Source of the DNA: Myxococcaceae bacterium JPH2
GTDB lineage: Bacteria; Myxococcota; Myxococcia; Myxococcales; Myxococcaceae
Assembly (NCBI GenBank): GCA_016458225.1
Contig: JAEMGR010000028.1
Coordinates: 1-64,000, forward strand
Length of the DNA stretch: 64,000 bases
Reading direction: 5' to 3'
Below the pieces are notes generated by a model, which had not been told where the DNA came from, ran no database searches, and worked only from the letters and a program-made list of their open reading frames with translations. Shown here piece by piece: positions 26,674 to 33,975 of this stretch. The stretch's first letter is position 1, and every line of letters starts with the position of its first letter. A program made the position numbers and the translations under genes.

Positions 26674-29112
26674 ATGACGGACCTCGTCGCGCCCGCGCGG
26701 GCTGTGTCGGATGCGGTTGAAATCGCCGCGCCGCCCAACACGCCCTTCGTGGTGCAGGAGCCTCGCTGTGTGAAGGCGCCGTGTCTGGTGTGTTGGCTGC
26801 GCGCGAGGGTGGCGGCTTCGCCCACGACCGCGGGCGCGACGTTCTCGACGACACCGCTGCAGCTCAACCTCGTGGGCGTGCGCTCGGAGGATTCCCTGAG
26901 CAACCGCTTCGATGACGTGATGGTGGTCTTCTTCCAGCTCTTGCCGTCGTCAGCGCGAGCCGCTTTCGAGGCCGCGGTCGAAGAGGAGTTGCGGGCGGAC
27001 ATGGCTGCGCGCGTGGAGGAGATGGCTCGCTCGGCGAACGGGCGCTTTCGCACCGTGGCCTGCAGCCAGCAGGGATTGTGGGTCGTGGGGTTGTTCACCG
27101 TCACGACCGACCCGGGCTTCGAGGACTCCCCCGAGGCCTTGGAGGCGCAGCGGGCGAAGTATCAGCACGCGCTCGCGGATGCCGAGGCGAAGGCAAAGCG
27201 GCTCGGGGCGGAGGAGCCAGCGCTCACGCGGGCCCGAGCCGAGGCGCGGGCTGCGCGTACGGCACTGCTGACGAAAGTGAAGAAGGGAATGGTGCCGGCA
27301 GCCCCCGTATTGCCCGAGGCGGTGGGAGAGATTGCCGCGCCGACGCGAGATCGCCTGTCTCTCGATGCGTTCCTCCGGGCCGTGGAACAGCGGCTGGGGG
27401 AGTTGCGTGCCGCGCGGGAGGTTCAGCGCACGCATCCGTCGTGGGTGGAGCGCACGGAGGCGGCGCTCGCGAAGAAGGTCGAGGAGAACGAGGCGCGAAA
27501 GGGCCACCTCCCAACCTTCCAGTACCACAAGGGCTGGGTGGAGCAGGGGCGAGCCATCTTGCCCGTGGGACACTACCCGGACGCGTACCGGTTCTATCTG
27601 CACAAGGCCGGCACTCCCGAGGGCTTCCCGCGAGCGACCGTGGCGCTGGCCGTGCCCGCCATCGAGGCCGGCACGCGGGTCTACTCCGTGAAGTACTTGT
27701 GCACGGCGCCCGAGCGGATGCTGAACCCCGAGTTCGTCGAGCGAAATCATGGGGAGGTGACCTATCTCCCCAATGCGATTCTCCAGCTCTGGCCCTCCGA
27801 TGGGGCTGTTCGTCGCTATGCCTTGGGGCAAGCGTCCCTGGTGTTGGTGGAGCGGACAGCCGTGGCTGATGGGGAGCCCGAGCGAGATGCTTTCCTGGAG
27901 TTGGCGGCCGACAAGAAGAGAACTCAGCTCCCCATGGACACGCGTGTGGTCGTGGTGGCCGCGATTCGTGGCACCAACATTCATCGGGCTCATCCCGTTT
28001 CTTTGTCCGAGGACGGCTGGAGGTTGGACGGGCGCGAGGCTCGGGATGGACTGGAGGTCAACGGATGGTCCGAGGGCTGTCAGACGTTCGCGGACTTCTA
28101 TGAGTTCAACGGGCTCATTCGCCTCTGCGCTGTCAGCAAGCGATGGCTCTGCTCTGAGCGCGAGCCTTCATGCGTCGGCGCGGAGTCCTGCAGGCGCCTT
28201 GTCGCGGGGCCGGGACGGCGCGTTTCGTCTGAGGCAGACCTGACGCTGGGGGAGCGGAGCCTGCTCAGTCGATTTGGAAATGCGTTCATCTTGAGGGCGC
28301 TCTCGGCGGATTGCCTCAAGGATGCGGAGGCGCTGAATCGTCGCTTGCAGAGAGCTCAGGCTGAGCGGGCGGAGTTGGCGCTGACCGATGAAGAGCAGGA
28401 GAAGATGCAGGAGCTGTCTTCTCGTCCTCCGCGCGATTCAGGGCGTGCGGGCAAGTCGGCCAGTCCTCTCAACGAGAGCGAGTCATCGCTCCTGGCGAGA
28501 CTTGCTCGCAAGGACGCATCGTCGAAGACTCCCGAGGTGGCGGGTCGTCTCAGCCAGCTCGATGTGGAGATCCGGGAGCTGACTGCGCGGCGGGAAGTGC
28601 TGAGTGATGCCTCCACCGCAGCCTTGAATGATGCCCGGCTCGCCGAGCTTCCAGGGGAGATCGCTGCTGCCGAACAAGATGCTCAGTCGCGGCAGTCCGC
28701 GATCAGTGTGCTTGAAGCCGCCCTGTGTGCTGTGCCCGCTCAAGGAGAGAAGCCCATGGCGGTGGCGCTTCGTCGAAAGCGGGAGGCGTCATTGCGCGGG
28801 CTCAGAGCAGAGTGCGATGCGGATCTTCGAAAGAAGCAGAACCTTGAGTCCGAGTTGGCCGAGCGAAACACGGCCCTGCGAGTGACTCGCCCCATACTCC
28901 AGCAGAAGCGCGACTTTCTTCGTGAGCGGACGCAGACGTTTCGGGCGGACTTTTTGCGTACCTGCGATCTTCAGGGCACCTGCAAGGTGCGATTCCCCTA
29001 CACGCTCATCGAGGTCGACGCGGCTCGAATGGCTGCCCTGCGACAGCTCTTTGGCGATGCGCGCAACACGCCTTGGTCAGGACAGTTCGTGATGGAGGAC
29101 GGCGACCCGTGA
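26674..29112 (+). CDS. Large coiled-coil protein with L,D-transpeptidase-like motif
   Basis: I do not recognise the whole 812-residue protein. Its N-terminal 250 residues include a Cys motif (CVKAPCLVC) and beta-rich sequence. A middle segment has GTNIHRAH (His437) followed by WSEGCQTF (Ser466, Cys469), a spacing and form like the His...Ser-x-Gly-Cys catalytic motif of YkuD L,D-transpeptidases. The last about 300 residues are mostly coiled coil (ALNRRLQRAQAERAELAL and similar). There is no signal peptide. Together with the preceding LysM/PG-binding protein it may be a cell-wall-modifying effector; I infer this from motif and neighbour only. The 3' half has visibly lower GC. GAGGAGG precedes the ATG. 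Confidence 0.7.
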   Translation: MTDLVAPARAVSDAVEIAAPPNTPFVVQEPRCVKAPCLVCWLRARVAASPTTAGATFSTTPLQLNLVGVRSEDSLSNRFDDVMVVFFQLLPSSARAAFEAAVEEELRADMAARVEEMARSANGRFRTVACSQQGLWVVGLFTVTTDPGFEDSPEALEAQRAKYQHALADAEAKAKRLGAEEPALTRARAEARAARTALLTKVKKGMVPAAPVLPEAVGEIAAPTRDRLSLDAFLRAVEQRLGELRAAREVQRTHPSWVERTEAALAKKVEENEARKGHLPTFQYHKGWVEQGRAILPVGHYPDAYRFYLHKAGTPEGFPRATVALAVPAIEAGTRVYSVKYLCTAPERMLNPEFVERNHGEVTYLPNAILQLWPSDGAVRRYALGQASLVLVERTAVADGEPERDAFLELAADKKRTQLPMDTRVVVVAAIRGTNIHRAHPVSLSEDGWRLDGREARDGLEVNGWSEGCQTFADFYEFNGLIRLCAVSKRWLCSEREPSCVGAESCRRLVAGPGRRVSSEADLTLGERSLLSRFGNAFILRALSADCLKDAEALNRRLQRAQAERAELALTDEEQEKMQELSSRPPRDSGRAGKSASPLNESESSLLARLARKDASSKTPEVAGRLSQLDVEIRELTARREVLSDASTAALNDARLAELPGEIAAAEQDAQSRQSAISVLEAALCAVPAQGEKPMAVALRRKREASLRGLRAECDADLRKKQNLESELAERNTALRVTRPILQQKRDFLRERTQTFRADFLRTCDLQGTCKVRFPYTLIEVDAARMAALRQLFGDARNTPWSGQFVMEDGDP

Positions 29113-29138
29113 ACTCAGTGCCCAGGAGTGAGCCCGTC

Positions 29139-30311
29139 TCAGGGTTCTACGGATGGAAGAGACTGTTCACACCCCGCCCCACGAAGCCCAGAGGTTCGTA
29201 GCTCCACGCGCTTGATTCGGAATGATGAATCCAGGGTCACCACGGGGAAGACCGAGATGGCTTCGGGGTTGGGAGTAGCGGTGGTGCCTTCGCGATGAAG
29301 CTCATAGGGCTCCCCCAACAGCACGACTTCACCAGTGCGAAGTGGCGTCACTGTGACCGCCGGCCCGATGAACTTGGTGGCGATGAGCTTGCCCAGCTGG
29401 GAAACCGGGCTGTCCGCGGGGAGTGATTCCGGGAGATGGAGTTGATGGTGAAGCTCGTCACGCGCCCAGGTGGGGAGCTCTTGGGGGGCAAGTTCGAACA
29501 ATGAAGGAACGGTGACGCCGGGAGCGAGTGGAACCTCTTCGGGAGCCTGTGGCCAGTGCATCATGTTCTGGCGCAGCAGTTCAGCCACTTCACGCAGAGG
29601 GGATGGAAGTGGAGAGGGGACGTCGGTGAGTTCGTCGCTCGCCGTGTCCGCGATGTGGAAGAACGGCATCCAGTCGGAGAGCGATTGGTCCGAGTACTTG
29701 GGCCGATGCAGTGTCTGCGGCAACGCCGTCATTTCGAGGCGAAGCGTCTGAACGCGCGGTGGCTGCGACGTGCGCACGATGAGCTTCGGGCTCAGATTGA
29801 TGGAGTCCTTCGCCAGGCTCGAACAGCGCGCCGTTCCATCACGACCCTTCTCCACGCTCAGTCGGTAACGGAGCTCGATGGACATCACGCTCCGCCCCGG
29901 CTCGGCGAGGTCCTCTGACGCATCGCGAAGGTCCAATCGCTGAGGAATGGCGTTGTCGACGAGCGTCGTCAGCGATCGAGCGTATCCCGGCCACAGGGCG
30001 AATCCATCGAGTTGGATGGGGAGCGAGAACTTCAGGAGGAGGGATTCGCCGTCTCCGGGGCCTCGTGCGCCCTCGACCCAGGCGGTGGTGGGGTCTCCGT
30101 CGAAAGCGTTCCTCGCGGCATAGCGCCCGGGCGTCTTGGACTTCAGCGTGGAGGATGCGTGGACGTAGGCCGTGACACCGCCGCTGAAGGACACTTTCTC
30201 TGGTGGAGGCGCGGACGCTCTCGCGCTTCCTACTGCGAGGAGTCCCGCGAGCAGGATGCCGCACGTCGGTCGCGACTGAGGACCCGGGGATGTCGAGGCG
30301 GCGCGCGGCAT
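29139..30311 (-). CDS. Exported NADase-type glycan-binding domain protein
   Basis: The 390-residue protein has an N-terminal signal sequence (ILLAGLLAVGSARASA) and then a discoidin-like beta domain with YVHASSTLKSKTPGRYAARN and AFDGDPTTAWVEG, the form found in NADase-type and F5/8-like glycan-binding domains. The remainder, with a Pro/Leu-rich part (DVPSPLPSPLREVAELL) and a beta C-terminus, is unassigned. It should bind carbohydrate outside the cytoplasm. It is convergent with the large transpeptidase-like gene (26 bases between stops) and may be a third partner or an unrelated neighbour. No known enzyme motif is visible. Confidence 0.65.
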   Translation of the reverse strand: MPRAASTSPGPQSRPTCGILLAGLLAVGSARASAPPPEKVSFSGGVTAYVHASSTLKSKTPGRYAARNAFDGDPTTAWVEGARGPGDGESLLLKFSLPIQLDGFALWPGYARSLTTLVDNAIPQRLDLRDASEDLAEPGRSVMSIELRYRLSVEKGRDGTARCSSLAKDSINLSPKLIVRTSQPPRVQTLRLEMTALPQTLHRPKYSDQSLSDWMPFFHIADTASDELTDVPSPLPSPLREVAELLRQNMMHWPQAPEEVPLAPGVTVPSLFELAPQELPTWARDELHHQLHLPESLPADSPVSQLGKLIATKFIGPAVTVTPLRTGEVVLLGEPYELHREGTTATPNPEAISVFPVVTLDSSFRIKRVELRTSGLRGAGCEQSLPSVEP

Positions 30312-30377
30312 TCCAGAGAACCTACGGCGGGCCCCCGTGGTGATTCAAACGGACGGTCGGCTCACGTAGGTCGTCCC

Positions 30378-30992
30378 CTACCTGATGAAGCCCTTCCTGC
30401 TCAGCGTCCCTTGCTCCGAGGGCACCAATACTTCGTAGAGTTCGGGGTCAGCCTTGGAGGATTCGGTCGGTTGGGGCCGGCGCCCATCCCACCATCCGGC
30501 GAGGAAGAGAAGGGGGGCCGTTCGCTGAAAGTGCTGTTGCCATCCGCGCAGCATCTTCGCGACGACTGATTCGAGTCGCTGGCGCTCGTCGAAATAGGGA
30601 TATGCGACCACGACCGCGAGTTCGGCTCGCAGCGCCAGTGCCTTCCAGATGGCCCACTCGATGTACTCGCCACTGTTGGGGTCTGGCAGTTCTCCCGCTT
30701 TGGAGCCCACTCTGCCGTTCTCATGTTCGACTGCGATGAGGGGGAATTTGTCGTAGGCGTCGCTCTCGATGAAGACATGATCGACATTCATGACTTCAAA
30801 AGAGCTTGCCCCGCCTCTGTTGTAGCAGTGGAGCTTTGCCTTGCCTGCCATGTACTGCATCCGTCTCTCGAACCACTGAGTGGTATCCCGATTTGACGAG
30901 AAGTCGTGACGCTCCACATCAACAGACCGTTGGAAGCTGGAGAGGAACGCCGACGGCTCGCAAAGTGGATGGATGAGCTGGGGTCTGCGCAC
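30378..30992 (-). CDS. Hypothetical protein, possible PD-(D/E)XK-like fold
   Basis: The 204-residue protein has no signal peptide. VMNVDHVFIESDAYDKFPLIAVEHENG followed by EYIEWAIWKALALRAELAVVVAYP alternates beta-helix-beta with acidic residues, as in PD-(D/E)XK nuclease-like folds, but I cannot see a complete Asp...Glu-x-Lys set; VEHEN is the closest. It may be inactive or a different fold. The GTG start at 30992 has CGGAG 7 bases upstream. It is upstream of, and on the same strand as, the glycan-binding gene (66-base gap). Confidence 0.5.
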   Translation of the reverse strand: MRRPQLIHPLCEPSAFLSSFQRSVDVERHDFSSNRDTTQWFERRMQYMAGKAKLHCYNRGGASSFEVMNVDHVFIESDAYDKFPLIAVEHENGRVGSKAGELPDPNSGEYIEWAIWKALALRAELAVVVAYPYFDERQRLESVVAKMLRGWQQHFQRTAPLLFLAGWWDGRRPQPTESSKADPELYEVLVPSEQGTLSRKGFIR

Positions 30993-31096
30993 GGTGGCTC
31001 CGAGGGGCTGAATGCGTCTCGCGATGATTCATCCTGTGGCGAGTCCGGTGTTCCGTGGCCGGATTCGGCTCCTCCGCGTGGCATGTGTTCGGTTCT

Positions 31097-31393
31097 CTAC
31101 TCCTCGCGTGACGCCGCCCCTTTGGCCAGAGCCCAGGTCAAACCGGCTCTACGTCGCGCGGATCCACCATGAGGATGTGACGATGGCCCCCCGAGAAGGG
31201 GCACGCCGACTCCGGGGACATCGAGGACCAGGACGCCATCTGGCTCGATCTCTTCGACGATGAACTCGCCTCCCAGGCTGGCGATGAACAGCTGTCTGGA
31301 TTCCCGTGGCAGTTGTTCGAGCCATGAAGGGAGCGAAGTGACTCGAACGGATTGGCCTACCCGGTGTCTGCTCGAATCATTGCTCGTGGACAT
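31097..31393 (-). CDS. Small hypothetical beta protein
   Basis: The 98-residue product starts MSTSNDSSRHRVGQSVRV and has one compact beta unit (VTSLPSWLEQLP, then FIVEEIEPDGVLVLDVPG) like a small SH3/KOW-type barrel, and an Arg/Ala/Gly-rich tail. A GTG at 31414 would add 7 residues and start one base after the TGA of the reductase gene upstream, so it could be the last gene of the lipid operon. Proteins like this occur as unknowns in myxobacteria; no function can be given. Confidence 0.5.
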   Translation of the reverse strand: MSTSNDSSRHRVGQSVRVTSLPSWLEQLPRESRQLFIASLGGEFIVEEIEPDGVLVLDVPGVGVPLLGGPSSHPHGGSARRRAGLTWALAKGAASREE

Positions 31394-31415
31394 ACTCGCT
31401 GGCTCGAGGGTCACG

Positions 31416-32240
31416 TCAGGGATTGAGCAGCAGGTCCAACAGGCGCAGCGTCATGCCTCCGCTGAAGTCGATGGTCGCTCCGTTGAACCAGGCGGCGTCC
31501 TCGCCCGCCAGCACCGTGACGAAGCGGGCCACTTCTTCGACCGTGCAGATGCGCCCCGCGGGATTCATCTTCGCGTGCGCCTCCTCCAGCCTCGCCAGGG
31601 CCTCCGGTGAGTACACGTGCCGTAGCGCGGGTGTCATCACCGTCCCGAACTTGAGCAGGTTGACCCGGTGGCCCTTCGGCCCCAGCTCTATCGCCAGGTG
31701 ACGCACGTACATCTCCAGCGAAGCCTTCGCCGCGCTGATGAGCCCGGTGTTTCCCAGGTGCGTTTCATCCAGCGGGTTCTGCAATCCCAACAGGCGTGCC
31801 TCCGGAGCCAGCAGGTCCCTCGCCACCAGCGCCTGCGCCCAATACACGAACGAGTGCGCCATGCAGTCGAACGTGCGCTGGATGCGGCGCGGGTGCAGTC
31901 GGTCCTCTCCCTCCGACAGGAAGTGCCCCACTGACGCCCCCGCGATGGAGTGCACGAACAGCTTCACGCTCCGCGGCCCCGCGCTCGCCAACAGCGCATC
32001 CGCTCCCGCCTCCGCCCCTTCTGGCGTGGATGCGTCCGCCTGCCGCAACACCACGGCGCGCCCTTGCTCCTGGACGCGGCGCTCCACCTCCGCCGCCTGC
32101 TCCGCGTATCTCCCGCGGTGCACCCCGAACACGTTCAGGCCCGGCCTCCGCGCCACCGCCTCCGCGATCGCCGCGCCTGTCCCCGACGACGCCCCCAGGA
32201 TGACCGCCCACGTCCCGTCCCCGACTTCCCGACCGCTCAT
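31416..32240 (-). CDS. FabI/SDR-like reductase lacking the usual Tyr
   Basis: The 274-residue Rossmann protein starts with VILGASSGTGAAIAEAV (NAD(P)-binding) and has SAAKASLEMYVRHLAIELGPKGHRVN, like enoyl-ACP reductase FabI. At the position of FabI Tyr156, seven before the Lys, the residue is Thr (GNTGLISAAK), so the classical Tyr-Lys pair is missing. It ends GGMTLRLLDLLLN. It probably reduces or binds an acyl or acyl-ACP substrate in the same pathway as the adjacent FabH-like enzyme, or acts as a structural partner. Its ATG overlaps the stop of the acyltransferase by 4 bases. Confidence 0.8.
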   Translation of the reverse strand: MSGREVGDGTWAVILGASSGTGAAIAEAVARRPGLNVFGVHRGRYAEQAAEVERRVQEQGRAVVLRQADASTPEGAEAGADALLASAGPRSVKLFVHSIAGASVGHFLSEGEDRLHPRRIQRTFDCMAHSFVYWAQALVARDLLAPEARLLGLQNPLDETHLGNTGLISAAKASLEMYVRHLAIELGPKGHRVNLLKFGTVMTPALRHVYSPEALARLEEAHAKMNPAGRICTVEEVARFVTVLAGEDAAWFNGATIDFSGGMTLRLLDLLLNP

Positions 32241-33010
32241 ACCGCGACCCGCTCCTCGTTCGTGTTCCGTTCCACCCCGCGCGCTCGGTCCAGCAGTGTC
32301 TGCACCGCGCCCATCACTTCGCGATGCATGCCGCGCAGGGCCTCGGGGTCGCTCGCGTCGAAGCCCGTGCCCAGGTGTCGCTCCAGGGGCTCACCCACCC
32401 ACTGCGTCACCTTCACCGGGAAGGGCAGCGCCAGCGGCCACAGGCCCGTCGCGCCCACGCCCAGCCACAGCGGCAGCTTCCCCGGCAGGCCCCAGCGCTT
32501 GCCCAGCGCAGCCCCGTCGTTCAAGCCCACGTAGAAGTCATCCATCCCCGAGCCCCCCACTGGAACAATCGGCAGCCGATACCGCAGCGCCAGCCGCAGG
32601 TAGCCCACTCGCTCGCCCCAGTCCACGCGATAGCGATGCCGGAAACTCCTGCATCCCTCTCGCGTGCCTCCGGGCTGCACCAGCACGTGCTCGCCTCGCG
32701 CCACTGCCTCCGCCAGCCGTGGATCATCCCCGGTGACGAACCCCAGCCCGTCCGCCACGCGCTGCATCCCTGGCAGCGCGCCGAACGCACCGTGCGCGAT
32801 GCCGTGCGGCAGATATCCGAGTCGCTCGTGCAGCGTCACCGTCAGCATGCACAGGTCCAGCGCGAGCGGCCGTCCGTGATAGCCCACGATGAGCTTCGCG
32901 CCCGGCCGCAGCAGCGGCTCCAGGTTCACGACTTCGTAGCGGTGATAGCGGCGCAGCATCCCGAACGTGCCCAGCCACGCCGTCAGCGGCAGCCCTCCCG
33001 CCGCGTTCAC
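32237..33010 (-). CDS. PlsC/DGAT-like acyltransferase
   Basis: The 257-residue protein has the acyltransferase signature in a variant form: YHGRPLALD for the catalytic His...Asp (H-x6-D rather than H-x4-D) and VLVQPGGTREG for the substrate-binding block, as in TMEM68- and diacylglycerol-acyltransferase-like members. It then has LALRYRLPIVPVGGSG, normal for the family. It should transfer an acyl group from CoA or ACP to a glycerolipid or alcohol. It starts with GTG overlapping the ketosynthase stop (GTGA) and ends overlapping the reductase start, so all three enzymes are made together. Confidence 0.8.
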   Translation of the reverse strand: MNAAGGLPLTAWLGTFGMLRRYHRYEVVNLEPLLRPGAKLIVGYHGRPLALDLCMLTVTLHERLGYLPHGIAHGAFGALPGMQRVADGLGFVTGDDPRLAEAVARGEHVLVQPGGTREGCRSFRHRYRVDWGERVGYLRLALRYRLPIVPVGGSGMDDFYVGLNDGAALGKRWGLPGKLPLWLGVGATGLWPLALPFPVKVTQWVGEPLERHLGTGFDASDPEALRGMHREVMGAVQTLLDRARGVERNTNEERVAV

Positions 33011-33975
33011 CCGCCCACCCGGTACAGCACCGCGCCATACGAGACGCCCGCGCCCACGCCCACCAGCAACACCCGCTCGCCCGGACGCACGCGCCCCGAG
33101 CGCATCAACTCATCCAGGCTGGTGCCCAGCGACGCCGAGCCGACGCTCCCCGTCTTGTGCACCACGCGGATGCTGCGCTCGGCCGGAACCTCCAGCACCT
33201 GAAGCATCGTGTCCAACATGCTCCCGTTGGGTTGATGCGGCAGCACCCACTCCACGTCCCGCAGCGACATCTGCGCCTGCGTCAGCGCCGCCCGCGTGGC
33301 CGTCAGCACCGCGTCCAGCGCCACCCGCGTCATCTCCTTGCTGTGCGTGAGGAAGCGCATCCACTCGCGCTGCCCGGTGAGCTGCGGGTTCTGCATCATC
33401 ACGTCGGGCGGCAGCGTCCCGTTGTTGCCGAACGCCGAGCCCAACACGCCCTCGCCCGGCCGTGCCTCGCCCAGCACCGCCGCCGCCGCCGCGTCTCCGA
33501 ACACGAGGTACGGCCGAGGGTCCTCCGGCGTCATCGCCCGCGTGCTCAGCTCCACCGAGACGATGCCCACCGGCCCCAGCCCCGTGGCCACCGAGCGCGC
33601 CGCCAGGTCGAACGCGGTGAGGAAGCCCATGCACGCGTTGTTGAGGTCCATCGCGTCGCACTCGCCCGCGAGTCCCAGCCGCGCCGCGATGCGGTTCGCG
33701 GTGGCGGGCGCCGTCACGTCTCCGCCAATGCTGCTCACGTAGATGATCCGCCGCAGCGCTCGCGCCGGAAGCTCGGCGCGCTCCAGCGCCTTCTCCAGCG
33801 CCTGCGCGGCCAAATCAGAGGCCTGCGTGCCGGGCGGCGAGTGGTAGCGCACGTGGATGCCCGTCTTGCGCTTCACCTCCTCGGGGTCTCGCCCCACCTG
33901 GGCGCAGACCTCCTCCGTCGTCACGGCGCGGCCGGGCAGCACGCCGCCCGTGCCCAGGATGCGGACCGGAATCAC
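33007..33975 (-). CDS. FabH-like ketoacyl-ACP synthase III
   Basis: The 322-residue thiolase-fold enzyme has Cys115 (DLNNACMGFL) and His247 (LPHQPNGSM), at nearly the same residue numbers as E. coli FabH Cys112 and His244. The third catalytic residue, Asn274 in FabH, is replaced: HKTGSVGSAS carries Ser277 instead. It may therefore work with a Cys-His dyad, as reported for PqsC, or condense non-standard substrates. The GTG at 33975 follows GGAGG by 6 bases and overlaps the patatin stop (GTGA). It should extend or transfer acyl chains for the operon product. Confidence 0.85.
   Translation of the reverse strand: MIPVRILGTGGVLPGRAVTTEEVCAQVGRDPEEVKRKTGIHVRYHSPPGTQASDLAAQALEKALERAELPARALRRIIYVSSIGGDVTAPATANRIAARLGLAGECDAMDLNNACMGFLTAFDLAARSVATGLGPVGIVSVELSTRAMTPEDPRPYLVFGDAAAAAVLGEARPGEGVLGSAFGNNGTLPPDVMMQNPQLTGQREWMRFLTHSKEMTRVALDAVLTATRAALTQAQMSLRDVEWVLPHQPNGSMLDTMLQVLEVPAERSIRVVHKTGSVGSASLGTSLDELMRSGRVRPGERVLLVGVGAGVSYGAVLYRVGG

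Noticed and set aside
30378-30992. Restriction endonuclease
   Set aside because: Fold hint only; no complete catalytic set and no methyltransferase partner next to it.
25994-31393. Complete type VI secretion or contractile injection cluster
   Set aside because: LysM/PG-binding and large effector-like proteins are present, but no VgrG, PAAR, sheath or baseplate gene is in the window.
31416-33975. Ordinary fatty-acid biosynthesis genes (fabH and fabI)
   Set aside because: Key catalytic residues differ, no acyl carrier protein is present, and the partners are a patatin and an acyltransferase.
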